64,000 nt of DNA, from contig NZ_CP021646.1 in assembly GCF_002208135.1 (NCBI RefSeq), forward strand, positions 3,494,501 through 3,558,500, given 5' to 3'. Each line of letters begins with the position of its first letter. Position 1 is the first letter of the stretch. Under the pieces are notes generated by a model that was not told the origin of the DNA, did not search any database, and was given only the letters and a program-made list of their open reading frames with translations. This DNA comes from Pseudoalteromonas piscicida (GTDB lineage Bacteria; Pseudomonadota; Gammaproteobacteria; Enterobacterales; Alteromonadaceae). Position numbers and translations under genes: made by a program. This document shows positions 9,551 to 17,917 of this stretch, piece after piece.

Positions 9551-9580
9551 TATCAAAGCCACAATAACGTAGCTTTGATA
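9551..9580. repeat. 9-bp inverted repeat between two minus-strand genes
   Basis: TATCAAAGC (9551-9559) pairs with GCTTTGATA (9572-9580) across a 12-base loop. It lies just past the stop of the serine hydrolase gene and upstream of the deacetylase start. There is no T-run, so it is a weak terminator at best; an operator for the deacetylase gene is also possible. Confidence 0.4.
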
Positions 9581-9592
9581 CTTTGGTATATC

Positions 9593-11155
9593 TTAGTGCT
9601 GGATTTCTTTCGCTGTTAAATTCAAATTGTGGAAATCGAAACTAAAATCGGTTATTTCCGGATTAACATACTCCATCTGTGCAGACTCAACCCGTTGAGA
9701 TTTATCCATCACAAAATTGATATAAGCATCTGCTTCAAGTAATGGCTCATCCCAACGTACCACAAAGGTGTTACCAGTAAGGTGCTCAAGTTTTCCCTTT
9801 AGGCGCTTAGTATGCGTAAAATCAATGCGCAGTTCCTTACCGAGCTTTTCCACCACGACATCGCCATACCAAGCACTATTTAGTGTCCCAGTGTAGTTGT
9901 TTAATGGCAAAGCAGGCTGTGGTTTTGCAACTTCGATTATCCCGGCTTTGGCATATTTTTCTTGTTGCGCCTTAAAGTAGTCATCGGCGATGATCTGGAC
10001 CCAGTCTTTATCTTCTAGACCAAGCGCATCTTCAAACACTTCATTAATAATAGCGGAAAGTGCTGGGTATTTTTGTTGGTTTGATAAGACAACCACACCT
10101 AATTTCTTCTCTGGGATCATCGCCACTTGCGACACCATTCCTAAAATCCCACCGCCGTGACCCACTTTTTTATAACCAAAGTAGTCCTCTACCGCCCAAC
10201 CAAGGCCATACCCTCTAAACTGCTGATGGTATACTTCTGCGGCTTTTCCTGATGGAATACGCGTAATGTGTGGATGCCACATTTGCACTTGTTGCTCTTG
10301 ACTAAACAATTGTTCGCCAGAAGGTAAGCGACCCCCTCCAAGCTGAGTTTGTAACCACTTGGTCATGTCATCAACGTTAGATGCAATGGCCCCAGCACCA
10401 CGAAAATCTTCTAGGTAGTTAACAAAGAATGGCGTAAGTTTGCCATCCATCGGAATATGGCCTGTCGCCCAATTGCTATTGTTAGCCGGGATCCGAGAGA
10501 ATCCAGCCTTTGAGTCATCCATATCCAGCTTAGTAAACATCTCCTGCTCAACGAAATCACGCCAATCTTTGCCACTGACTCGGCTTACAACTTCTCCAGC
10601 AACAACAAACATCAAATTGTTATAAGCGTAATGGCTGCGGAAACTTGAATCAGGCTTGAGGTGTGAAATACCTGCTAGCAATTCAGGCATGGTTTTATCA
10701 GTATCAGGCCAGATCATAAGATCACCCGCACCAAGGCCCAATCCACTTCGATGACTTAACAAATCGCGGATCGTCATCTCTTGAGTTACATAACTATCGT
10801 AAAGCTTAAATTCTGGAATGTGTTTGGTGACTTTGTCATCCCAACTCAGCTTGCCTTGATCTATCAACATCGCCAGCGCTGCTGCCGTGAATGCTTTGGT
10901 GTTGGATGCAATACCAAACAAGGTATCCGCATTGACCTTAGCTGGCTTATTCAAATGTGTCACACCAAAGCCTTTGGTCATGACAACCTTGCCATCTTCT
11001 ACGATACCAATTGCCAAGCCTGGAATATTAAACTTTGCCATTGCGCTTTTTATCGCAGTTTCAACATCCTGCTGGTTTACTGCCGCGCTTGCCTGTGCAC
11101 TAAGAAAACTTGCTGCAACTAGGCCGGAGGTTAATAGCCATTGTTTTATTTTCAT
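9593..11155 (-). CDS. Secreted serine hydrolase, beta-lactamase class C family, with C-terminal DUF3471 domain
   Basis: The preferred start is the ATG at 11155, because it follows AAGGA with 6 bases spacing and gives a clean signal peptide (MKIKQWLLTSGLVAASFLS, cleavage after AQASA). An in-frame start exists at 11206. The mature enzyme has the SxxK nucleophile (SNTK), the YAYNN tyrosine motif and an HGGG third motif in place of KTG. This is typical of esterase or peptidase-like relatives of AmpC, not of true cephalosporinases. The last 100 residues or so match the DUF3471 domain (YTGTLNSAWYGDVVVEK onward). Likely periplasmic. It is not a confident antibiotic-resistance call, and the substrate is unknown. 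Confidence 0.88.
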   Translation of the reverse strand: MKIKQWLLTSGLVAASFLSAQASAAVNQQDVETAIKSAMAKFNIPGLAIGIVEDGKVVMTKGFGVTHLNKPAKVNADTLFGIASNTKAFTAAALAMLIDQGKLSWDDKVTKHIPEFKLYDSYVTQEMTIRDLLSHRSGLGLGAGDLMIWPDTDKTMPELLAGISHLKPDSSFRSHYAYNNLMFVVAGEVVSRVSGKDWRDFVEQEMFTKLDMDDSKAGFSRIPANNSNWATGHIPMDGKLTPFFVNYLEDFRGAGAIASNVDDMTKWLQTQLGGGRLPSGEQLFSQEQQVQMWHPHITRIPSGKAAEVYHQQFRGYGLGWAVEDYFGYKKVGHGGGILGMVSQVAMIPEKKLGVVVLSNQQKYPALSAIINEVFEDALGLEDKDWVQIIADDYFKAQQEKYAKAGIIEVAKPQPALPLNNYTGTLNSAWYGDVVVEKLGKELRIDFTHTKRLKGKLEHLTGNTFVVRWDEPLLEADAYINFVMDKSQRVESAQMEYVNPEITDFSFDFHNLNLTAKEIQH

Positions 11156-11202
11156 TATTTTTCCTTGGATTTTCTTGCCACAACCAATCACGATATTGCG
11201 AG

Positions 11203-11733
11203 TCATGCCTTGAGGTTTAAGTTCGTAGCATCACATTGGTAGATGGCTAATTCTTGTTGTTGTCTGTCACTATTATTATCTGTAACGTGTGATTGTGCCG
11301 AAATTGCTTGTAAATAGCTGGTCGGAAAACGATGCTCTTTTGCCCCGGCCAACACATGATGTACGTACCAATCGAAAGGTAATTGTTGTTCCACAAAAGT
11401 GTTAGCGATATAGCACCAGGCATCCACTATACTGCCATCTTGCCTTTCAACTGGTAAGCAATGGCAGGTGTAACGCTCCCCTTCAATGTCGTCCAAACGC
11501 GCTTTTTCTTGCTCATCCAACGCATACAAAACGCCATAAACATGGCTATTCATCTCTGTACTCGGCGCAATACTGCACTTGGCTGAACCATCGGTGCTCA
11601 ACATGTCGAAAGTCAGCCGATAGCCGTGCAATTTACCTACTCCAAGCAGCTTCGCGTGTGGTAAGCGAGCAAATAAACGCGCAGTCGACATATTTGAACC
11701 AAAGCTAAAGTTAATAATGTTTTTGTTACTCAT
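11203..11733 (-). CDS. Gamma-glutamylcyclotransferase family protein
   Basis: A 176-residue cytoplasmic protein with the GGCT fold. The glycine-rich binding loop reads FSFGSNM near the N-terminus, followed by the HGYRLTFD strand, VYGVLYALDE, and the acidic LDDIEGERY segment that carries the likely catalytic glutamate. Relatives convert gamma-glutamyl peptides to 5-oxoproline in glutathione breakdown, but many bacterial members are untested. It abuts the LysE gene (the stop and start share base 11733), so the two are probably co-transcribed with the upstream unknown gene. Confidence 0.85.
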   Translation of the reverse strand: MSNKNIINFSFGSNMSTARLFARLPHAKLLGVGKLHGYRLTFDMLSTDGSAKCSIAPSTEMNSHVYGVLYALDEQEKARLDDIEGERYTCHCLPVERQDGSIVDAWCYIANTFVEQQLPFDWYVHHVLAGAKEHRFPTSYLQAISAQSHVTDNNSDRQQQELAIYQCDATNLNLKA

Positions 11734-12356
11734 TACATCACCAATCTTACTGCAAGCAGTAACATGATCACACCGATCCCGCGATCAAACCAATGTCCTG
11801 CACGACGAAAGAATTGTCTTACCGTTGTTTTTGATAAAACCAATGATAAAAACGAAAACCAAGCCCACGTAGCCAACGCCATATAAACGCCGTAAAACAG
11901 CTGCACACTACTTGGTGTGGTTGGCTCAATCACTAAGGTAAAAAGCGATAAGAAAAACAGGGTCGCTTTAGGATTCAAGGCATTGACTAAAAAGCCTCGC
12001 TTTAACGCAGTCCAGTTAGACTCAGTGACAGCCTGCTCGTTGATACTTTCTTGCTCTGAATTGGGTTTTGCATACCTCAGCGCTTGAACACCAAGATAAG
12101 CAAGGTAAAGTGCGGCTAAGTATTTTACTGCAGTGAACAAGGTTTCGGATTGAGATAGCAGTAATGCAACTCCCAATAAGCAATAACTGACATGTACTAA
12201 AATACCAACACCAACACCAAAACTGGTCCAAAGTGCGTTTACTCTACCCTGCTGCACACTTTGTTTAAGCACTATCGCGAAATCGGGCCCTGGACTTGCG
12301 ACGGCAAAAAAGTGTGCCAGTGCAATTAGGATAAATTCATCAAGATAAGCGAGCAT
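11733..12356 (-). CDS. LysE/RhtB family amino-acid exporter
   Basis: An inner-membrane exporter of about 207 residues with six predicted helices. The family signature AVASPGPDFAIVLKQS lies in the first loop, with the conserved AYLGVQALR and FLVNALNPKATLFFLS segments further on. The start at 12356 is chosen because AGGAG lies 7 bases upstream; the longer frame to 12404 has no ribosome site. The family exports lysine, arginine, homoserine, threonine or leucine, and specificity cannot be read here. It overlaps the upstream gene by 17 bases and touches the GGCT gene, suggesting a three-gene unit. Confidence 0.9.
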   Translation of the reverse strand: MLAYLDEFILIALAHFFAVASPGPDFAIVLKQSVQQGRVNALWTSFGVGVGILVHVSYCLLGVALLLSQSETLFTAVKYLAALYLAYLGVQALRYAKPNSEQESINEQAVTESNWTALKRGFLVNALNPKATLFFLSLFTLVIEPTTPSSVQLFYGVYMALATWAWFSFLSLVLSKTTVRQFFRRAGHWFDRGIGVIMLLLAVRLVM

Positions 12357-13130
12357 GTACATGCTCCTGTAAGGCAAGTAAATCACCTCGCTCCGAGTTA
12401 TCAATTAGGGTATTAATTTGCTTTTTCGCCTTTTTATACTGACTCACAAGATGTGACTTAAGATGCTTATGACCATCTTTCACCCCTTTAAAATGACAAA
12501 CTAGGGCGTGCACAAATACACTCTGCTGCTCCGTCAGTGCAGCTTTTCGGTTGGCATATTGGTTGTAGCAAGAACCACACCCTCCTCTAAAGTGATATAC
12601 CGTATTAGACACCATGATCCCAAAGCCAAAAAAGCTCGCCAGTACATCACAGGCCGCGTCTACTTGCGCTTCTCCACCAGGAGGTAACACGCCACGCTGT
12701 AAAATTAAGACTTTTGCCATAACACCTGCATAACTGGCGATCAAATCTTGCGGCTGATTTATTTGATTAGGATTATAAGAAATCAAAATAGGCGCAGCTG
12801 TGTCAGCAATGACCGCTTGCTCACCTCGCCAACGCCCTTCAATGTTAAGCTTAGTCATACTAGTCGACGCGAGCATCCGTTCAGGCGCAACCAAAGTGAT
12901 TGGCCACTGTTGTAACCCGCATAGGATTTTACGCGGGAGAAAACCACTGCCGCCATCTCTTCAATACTGGATACCGGCTCTGGAAAACAACTGGAAGTCG
13001 GAGTAATGATCTGCGTTTCATTTAAAAAGTACTCGCCATCAAAGTGTTCAAATGCCCAGACAAAGGTATCAATTAACCATTGGGTTTCTTCATCGCTAAG
13101 CAAAGGCGAGACTTTAAATAAGGACAGCAT
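12340..13130 (-). CDS. Unrecognised conserved-looking protein, about 263 aa, frameshifted as read
   Basis: Two overlapping frames (13130-12855 and 12894-12340) join into one protein if a single base is restored near the A4 run at 12940-12943. The second frame stays sensible upstream of its nominal start (LPRKILCGLQQWPITLVAPE), so this is one gene and not two. The total length plus one base is divisible by three. Features: an acidic aromatic-rich N-terminus, a hydrophobic middle with FFGFGIMVSNTVYHF and a CGSC motif, and a basic C-terminal helix (HLKSHLVSQYKKAKKQI). No signal peptide is evident. I do not recognise the family. It is the first gene of a unit with lysE and GGCT. Confidence 0.55.
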
Positions 13131-13211
13131 GCTAATAATTCACTCTTTTCTGGAATAACCCCTGATAAATAGCATAAACTCTGAGTCTAATGCAAAAACA
13201 TGGAGTTTCAC

Positions 13212-13541
13212 ATGCCACACTTTATTCTCGAACACTCACCTAATTTGCCAATTGAAACCGAGGCGTTAGTATCACAGGTGCAGCAATTTGCCTGTGCATG
13301 TGGCTTGTTTTCTCCAACTTCAGTCAAAACCCGTGCTGTTGCTTTTGAGCATTTTCAGTTAGGTGATGGCAAACAAGGATTTATTCACCTGCAAATCCAT
13401 ATGATGGCTGGTAGAACTGTAGAGCAAAAACAAATGCTGACGGAAGGTGCTTTGAAACTTTTGCTCGCAAAGGTCGGGGAGCATTTTGCACTCAGCGTCC
13501 ACTGCTATGATTTATTATCCGACATTTACCGCAAAAACTAA
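13212..13541 (+). CDS. 5-carboxymethyl-2-hydroxymuconate delta-isomerase family (tautomerase fold)
   Basis: A protein of about 109 residues. The start at 13212 is preferred over 13200 because GGAG lies 6 bases upstream and because it exposes Pro1 after Met removal (MPHFILEHS), the catalytic base of this tautomerase superfamily. The pattern FEHFQLGDGKQGFIHLQI and the C-terminal HCYDLLSDIYRKN fit the CHMI family, which acts in homoprotocatechuate degradation. No other genes of that pathway are nearby, so the physiological substrate may differ. It is followed by rsuA after 23 bases. Confidence 0.82.
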   Translation: MPHFILEHSPNLPIETEALVSQVQQFACACGLFSPTSVKTRAVAFEHFQLGDGKQGFIHLQIHMMAGRTVEQKQMLTEGALKLLLAKVGEHFALSVHCYDLLSDIYRKN

Positions 13542-13564
13542 TTTATTATTCGAGTTGTTTAACT

Positions 13565-14275
13565 ATGAAATTTCCATGTAGATTGGAGAAATTTTTGAGC
13601 CGCGTTGCAGAGATGCCACGAAGCAAGGTCAAAATTAATATTAAAAAAGGTCTAGTTACCGTCAATGGTAATGTCGTCAAAAAAGGCGATATCCAAGTCA
13701 CCCCAGCCGACCATATTACTTTCGATGGCGAACGCTTACAGTATTTAGGTTTACGTTACTATATGCTAAACAAACCACAAGGTTATGTATGTGCAAATAG
13801 TGACGAATTACACCCAACAGTATTCGATTTAATCGAAGAACCTAACTTAAAAGATTTTCATTTTGCGGGTAGACTGGATATCGATACAACGGGTTTAGTA
13901 CTGCTCACTAATGATGGCGATTGGTCTCATCAAATTACCTCCCCGAAAAAACAAAAGTTTAAAACTTATGTGCTAGAAAGTCGTGACGAGCTCACTGAAG
14001 AAGCATTAACACAGCTTAAACAAGGCGTAGAGCTACATGGTGAGAAACAAGCAACCCTGCCAGCAAAAGCAGAGCTTATTGATAAATTTGCACTACGCTT
14101 ATCTATTTGCGAAGGAAAATATCATCAGGTAAAACGCATGCTTGCCGCTGTTGGCAACCAAGTAGTTGAACTTCATAGAGAAAATATAGCAGGGATCGAG
14201 CTTGATCCGACTCTTGCTGAGGGAGAATATCGCCCATTAACTGATGAGGAAATAAGCATAATTAATGCAACTTAG
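13565..14275 (+). CDS. rsuA: 16S rRNA pseudouridine(516) synthase RsuA
   Basis: A 236-residue enzyme that isomerises U516 of 16S rRNA. It has an N-terminal S4 RNA-binding domain (about 1-60, RLEKFLSRVAEMPRSKVK) and a catalytic domain with the family motif GRLDIDTTGLVLLTNDGDW, containing the nucleophilic Asp. The late KYHQVKRMLAAVGNQVVELHR segment is typical of the RsuA/RluB/E/F group. Length and the S4 domain favour RsuA over RluE, which lacks S4. It is in the same orientation as and close to the CHMI-like gene, but no functional link is known. Confidence 0.9.
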   Translation: MKFPCRLEKFLSRVAEMPRSKVKINIKKGLVTVNGNVVKKGDIQVTPADHITFDGERLQYLGLRYYMLNKPQGYVCANSDELHPTVFDLIEEPNLKDFHFAGRLDIDTTGLVLLTNDGDWSHQITSPKKQKFKTYVLESRDELTEEALTQLKQGVELHGEKQATLPAKAELIDKFALRLSICEGKYHQVKRMLAAVGNQVVELHRENIAGIELDPTLAEGEYRPLTDEEISIINAT

Positions 14276-14401
14276 TAATCATCTTCAAGTAGTATGAGTA
14301 AATATCATCTCAAAATAGCCTTTATAAAGCATTAACCTACTTACAAACTCCCCCTAAACATGCTAAATCATGTAATGAGAGTATTTTTAGGGGGCGATCC
14401 T

Positions 14402-16033
14402 GTGTTTTCTAGTTTCACATTAAAAGCAAAAATAATTACCTTTGCCGCCGCAATATTTATTTCCTTACTTGCTGTAGCCTTTGTAGGCCTTCAAGCTCTG
14501 CGCCATGCCAGTGAAAGCGATAATATTGCGCGTATCAATCAGTTAATGAAAAGCACCGTTAATATTGTTAAACAATTTGAGCTGTTTGCAGAGCAAGGAA
14601 AACTGACGGACCAACAAGCAAAAGAAATGGCGATTCAGGTTTTAAGAGAAAATAAATACCATGACTCTGAATATGTGTACGTAGTGAATGACAAAATGGA
14701 CTTCGTAGCGACACCTCATGATCCCCAATTGCACGATACTAGCTTTAACGACTTTAAAGATGCCGATGGCAAAAGCATAGGCAGCATGGTGAAGCGCTTA
14801 GTCGGCAACCAGTTTGATCGGATCATTACCTACAATTGGACTTCATTACGAGATGGAGAAATTGTCGACCTAACCTCCGTGGTGCAAAAAACCCCAGGAT
14901 TTGGCTGGTACGTCGGCACAGGTATTAGTTATAAAGAAGTGAACGAGCGCTATTGGGATACCGCTATTTGGCTAGTGGCACTTTCTTTAGCAGTTGCTGT
15001 TGCATTAACCACCGCACTTGCGCGATTTGGACTATCACTCAACAATAAGCTAGGTGCCGAAATCAATGATGTACTCGCAATCGTAAAACACGTCTCACGA
15101 GGTAACCTCACGACACCAATAAACACCTCGGATTGTGAAGATTATAGTATTCTCGCAGCCATGGCCTATATGCAAGACGGATTGAAAGGGGTAGTTGAAG
15201 GACTCAAAGACGCAACCAAGGCGCTACAAAACCAAACATCAGACAGCGAAGTGCGCTCAGTAGAACTTGAAAACCTAACTCGCAGTTTAAACGCAGAAAC
15301 TCAAATGGTGGCTTCTGCAATTACCGAGCTCACAGCATCAGCACAAACCGTTGTCGAACATGCAGAACAAGCTGCGAATTCGGTTCAAGAGGCCGAAAAG
15401 CAAGGTAATGCAGCCGACAAACTGACAGCACAGGCTGCGACTGAAATTGCATTATTAGAGCAACAAATTGACAGCGCTGGTAATAACATTCAAGTGCTAG
15501 ATGAAGAAGTATCTAATATCGCCAATGTACTTACCGTTATCCAATCTATCGCCGAGCAAACCAATCTACTGGCACTCAATGCCGCAATAGAAGCTGCGCG
15601 AGCTGGAGAGCAAGGACGAGGCTTTGCTGTCGTAGCGGACGAAGTCAGGCAGCTTGCTCAACGCACTCAAACCAGCACAGAAGAGATCCGCACCATGATC
15701 ACTAAACTGCAAAGTGCGACTCAGGATGCTAAAGCTTCGGTAAGTTTAAGTATTGCAACAAGTGAAAAGACGGTGAGTATGTCGTCTAAGGCATCCCAAG
15801 CGCTTGCGCAAGTCGCCGATTCTTTAAAATCTATATCACAGATGAGTCATCAAATATCTCAAGCAGCTAAAGAGCAACTGGATGCCGGTGAAGATACAGC
15901 CAAACGCGTCGTGATTATTTCTGATACCGCGTCCCAAACGGCTAGCGTCTCTGAAAAAGCACATAAAGCAACAGATACGATTAAATCATTATCCGGAAAT
16001 CTGGAGCTTGAGATGGCTAAATTCAAGGTGTGA
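14402..16033 (+). CDS. Methyl-accepting chemotaxis protein with periplasmic Cache sensor
   Basis: A transmembrane chemoreceptor of about 543 residues. The GTG at 14402 is preferred because AGGGGG lies 7 bases upstream and it gives a normal short N-terminus before TM1; an ATG at 14360 is in frame but has no ribosome site. Domains in order: TM1, a single-Cache (sCache_2-like) sensor with [18 protein letters not shown] and [11 protein letters not shown]2, HAMP-like region, and the signalling hairpin [32 protein letters not shown]. There is no C-terminal CheR/CheB pentapeptide. Relatives of this sensor bind small organic acids. It stands alone, 239 bases upstream of the small peptide gene. Confidence 0.92.
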   Translation: MFSSFTLKAKIITFAAAIFISLLAVAFVGLQALRHASESDNIARINQLMKSTVNIVKQFELFAEQGKLTDQQAKEMAIQVLRENKYHDSEYVYVVNDKMDFVATPHDPQLHDTSFNDFKDADGKSIGSMVKRLVGNQFDRIITYNWTSLRDGEIVDLTSVVQKTPGFGWYVGTGISYKEVNERYWDTAIWLVALSLAVAVALTTALARFGLSLNNKLGAEINDVLAIVKHVSRGNLTTPINTSDCEDYSILAAMAYMQDGLKGVVEGLKDATKALQNQTSDSEVRSVELENLTRSLNAETQMVASAITELTASAQTVVEHAEQAANSVQEAEKQGNAADKLTAQAATEIALLEQQIDSAGNNIQVLDEEVSNIANVLTVIQSIAEQTNLLALNAAIEAARAGEQGRGFAVVADEVRQLAQRTQTSTEEIRTMITKLQSATQDAKASVSLSIATSEKTVSMSSKASQALAQVADSLKSISQMSHQISQAAKEQLDAGEDTAKRVVIISDTASQTASVSEKAHKATDTIKSLSGNLELEMAKFKV

Positions 16034-16156
16034 AAAATGATTTTATCCTTACTTTTCATACCATTAGAATAGTGTAAATATATCTAAACTATTATTTGAA
16101 AATTTTCTTTAATTTTTCATTCACCTTGTGTTTATTTGGTGTTAAGTTTGTACCTG

Positions 16157-16196
16157 TCGGGAGTGTCGGTTGAGTAGTCTGGCACGACCCTCCTGA
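16157..16196 (+). other. Imperfect stem-loop in the MCP-peptide intergenic region
   Basis: CGGGAG-T-GTCG (16158-16168) can pair with CGAC-C-CTCCTG (16185-16195), with one G-T pair and one mismatch, around a 16-base loop. No T-run follows. It ends just upstream of the peptide promoter and could be a weak terminator for the receptor gene or a protein-binding site. Confidence 0.35.
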
Positions 16197-16198
16197 AG

Positions 16199-16213
16199 TT
16201 GTGATATTCACAA
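16199..16213. promoter_or_regulatory. Inverted repeat overlapping the -35 of the peptide promoter
   Basis: TTGTGA-TAT-TCACAA is a perfect 6-bp palindrome with a 3-base centre. It overlaps the putative -35 (16207-16212). The spacing is wrong for CRP (6-base centre). A repressor operator is inferred. Confidence 0.45.
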
Positions 16214-16235
16214 TAAAAGACCAATCCAATATAAT
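16207..16235 (+). promoter_or_regulatory. Sigma-70-type promoter of the GG-leader peptide gene
   Basis: TTCACA (16207-16212, five of six matches to the -35 consensus) and a perfect TATAAT (16230-16235) are separated by exactly 17 bases. Transcription should start near 16242, giving a leader of about 37 bases before the ATG at 16279. Confidence 0.65.
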
Positions 16236-16239
16236 TTGA

Positions 16240-16258
16240 TCACTTGAAATTCAAGTGA
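16240..16258. promoter_or_regulatory. 19-bp palindrome at the predicted transcription start of the peptide gene
   Basis: TCACTTGAA-A-TTCAAGTGA is a perfect 9-bp inverted repeat around one base. It covers the expected +1 and lies 8 bases before the AAGGA ribosome site, so it could act as an operator or as an RNA hairpin limiting translation. Confidence 0.55.
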
Positions 16259-16278
16259 GTTCAATAAGGACTATGATA

Positions 16279-16404
16279 ATGCAAAAGCTAAATTTGAAAG
16301 AATGCAAAAAGGTTTCTGGTGGCAATATTTATGAGCCAAACGATCCTAAAGCAGCAAAAAGCGAAACTCCTACTGCAAATAATGAAGCTAACAAAAAAGA
16401 TTAG
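16279..16404 (+). CDS. Small double-glycine-leader peptide (bacteriocin/pheromone-like precursor)
   Basis: A 41-residue ORF below usual gene-calling size. The start at 16279 is chosen because AAGGA ends 8 bases upstream; an ATG at 16273 is too close. Residues 1-15 read MQKLNLKECKKVSGG, a classic GG leader of the Bacteriocin_IIc type that is cut by C39-peptidase ABC exporters. The predicted mature peptide is 26 residues, starts NIYEPND, and is very hydrophilic (rich in Asn, Lys, Ala, Glu, Pro, no Cys) with net charge near -1. It is unlike the amphipathic, glycine-rich membrane-active bacteriocins. It has its own promoter and lies 9 bases upstream of a membrane-protein gene. No exporter is in the window. 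A signalling or immunity-paired peptide is inference. Confidence 0.68.
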   Translation: MQKLNLKECKKVSGGNIYEPNDPKAAKSETPTANNEANKKD

Positions 16405-16413
16405 CACTCACCT

Positions 16414-17034
16414 ATGAAGAAAAACTTTTCATTAGGAGACTTACTCATTCCTTATGCTATTGTCGCAGTAGGCCTCCTAGTTCTGTATGATATTAGGTTT
16501 CATTTCTATCTCATTTACCTGTTAATCGTTTTAACGGTCTTTATTTTGGGTGCTCGATTAAAAGACATCAATATATGTGCTTTATCTCTTCTTGCTATCG
16601 TACCGTTCACCCTAGAGACTGCTGTTTTTTCCTCCGGTTTCATAAGCTTAGATTCGTCTAAAGATCAGAGGTTACTTCAAAATACTCTCATTTTTGGCGC
16701 ACACTTTTTAATCGACTTAATGGTCGTATTCCCACTTACATACCGTGTGGAATTGACGAGAAAGTTATTTCCTAAATTCAAAACCCGCTATACGTTTGCC
16801 GATGCAATAATGCCTTGGTTAGCAATATTTAGCGTATGTATGAGCTTTGCTGCCTTAGTTGAAAATTACCTTAGAAATGCAAAAGGTGTGAACCTTACGT
16901 TCTTTTTCTACAGCTTTGACGTTAGCGGTTATTTGATATATAGCGCAAACTGTTTAATTTTGTTGATTTTAGCCGCAGTTACTTACAAGGAAGCGTATGA
17001 TTATGCACTTCCAAGCCTGAGGAAAAAGAGATAG
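16414..17034 (+). CDS. Unrecognised six-helix membrane protein downstream of the GG peptide
   Basis: A 206-residue integral membrane protein with about six hydrophobic helices (roughly 10-28, 29-46, 50-72, 90-107, 130-150 and 172-192) and a basic C-terminus (SLRKKR). I recognise no family and see no metal or catalytic motif. It starts 9 bases after the peptide stop with no strong ribosome site of its own, so translation is probably coupled to the peptide. By analogy with small peptide operons it could be an immunity protein, a receptor or a transport helper, but nothing in the sequence decides between these. Its stop is 5 bases from the stop of the convergent solute-binding protein gene. Confidence 0.7.
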   Translation: MKKNFSLGDLLIPYAIVAVGLLVLYDIRFHFYLIYLLIVLTVFILGARLKDINICALSLLAIVPFTLETAVFSSGFISLDSSKDQRLLQNTLIFGAHFLIDLMVVFPLTYRVELTRKLFPKFKTRYTFADAIMPWLAIFSVCMSFAALVENYLRNAKGVNLTFFFYSFDVSGYLIYSANCLILLILAAVTYKEAYDYALPSLRKKR

Positions 17035-17039
17035 CCAAC

Positions 17040-17831
17040 TCAAAAGTAAGGGTTTACTAGCTCAATACTATCGCTTTCAAGTTGCTTATTAAGACCATAC
17101 TTTTGTTTTAAGGATTGTAACTCGCCAGACGCTTGAAGTTTGGCAAGTCCCTCTTCCAAAGCCGTTGCTAAAGCCTGCTTATCCTTATTCACAAAGAAAT
17201 AAAATGCGGTTGAATACTCAAGGTGAAAATCAGGCACTATCATCAACTTTTCATTATTTTGCGCAATGAGCTCTGAATCAGCCTCGATTATTGAGCGTGG
17301 AAAATAATCCGCTTTTTTATCCACAATCAGATTAAACATAGTTTGATAATCGGAGATAGGTCTGACCTTAAGGCCGTTATAACTAAGAATTTTGGTGTCA
17401 GGCCAATCGTGCCCCTGAACCGCGGTAAAACGCTTTAAATCGTCAAGCGAGCGAACAGCCTTTATGGCTGGATAAATATCTTTATGAACAATCAGCACGC
17501 GTTTGCCGATAAGTCCATCGTATAAAGGGACCTTAATAGGAATAGCAATTTGCTCACGAGCTGGGCTGGTCATTGACCAATGTAAATCAACCTTACCTCG
17601 GCTTAGTGCCATTAACGTTCGCTGTTGATGAGGATGGATTTTGATGTGTTCAATTTGAGCTGAGTACTTCGCAGCAGCCAGTGCTTTTTCTAGTATTTCA
17701 TAGAGATAAAGATCGCGATCATACAAGGTTCGCGCCTCTTTCGCGACATAGATTAACTCAGGAGCTTGCGCCGCGATAGAGGTGCTTTGAAACACCAGAG
17801 CGGAGATAATTACACTCAACTTTAACTTCAT
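17040..17831 (-). CDS. Periplasmic solute-binding protein, family 3-like (orphan)
   Basis: A secreted protein of about 263 residues with the type II periplasmic-binding fold. The start at 17831 is chosen because GAGGG lies 7 bases upstream and it places the signal peptide (MKLKLSVIISALVFQS, cleavage near IAAQA) at the N-terminus; an ATG at 17870 is in frame. Conserved features are a YEILEKALAAAKY segment near the ligand cleft, ALSRGKVDLHWSMTSPAREQ (typical of SBP_bac_3) and KLQASGELQSLKQKYGL at the end. No permease or ATPase genes are adjacent. Such orphan proteins are common in Alteromonadales, and the ligand is unknown. Confidence 0.8.
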   Translation of the reverse strand: MKLKLSVIISALVFQSTSIAAQAPELIYVAKEARTLYDRDLYLYEILEKALAAAKYSAQIEHIKIHPHQQRTLMALSRGKVDLHWSMTSPAREQIAIPIKVPLYDGLIGKRVLIVHKDIYPAIKAVRSLDDLKRFTAVQGHDWPDTKILSYNGLKVRPISDYQTMFNLIVDKKADYFPRSIIEADSELIAQNNEKLMIVPDFHLEYSTAFYFFVNKDKQALATALEEGLAKLQASGELQSLKQKYGLNKQLESDSIELVNPYF

Positions 17832-17917
17832 CGCACAACCCTCTTTTAGGGGAAACAATACTACAATCAAGAGTATTTTTACGGATTGCTATTACTATTG
17901 CGTAACTAAAAATATAG

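Noticed and set aside
9593..11155. Antibiotic-resistance beta-lactamase
   Set aside because: The SxxK and YxN motifs are family-wide; HGGG and DUF3471 mark esterase or peptidase-like relatives, so resistance cannot be claimed.
16199..16213. CRP-like site TTGTGA-TAT-TCACAA
   Set aside because: CRP needs a 6-base centre between TGTGA and TCACA; here it is 3. Kept only as an unspecified palindrome.
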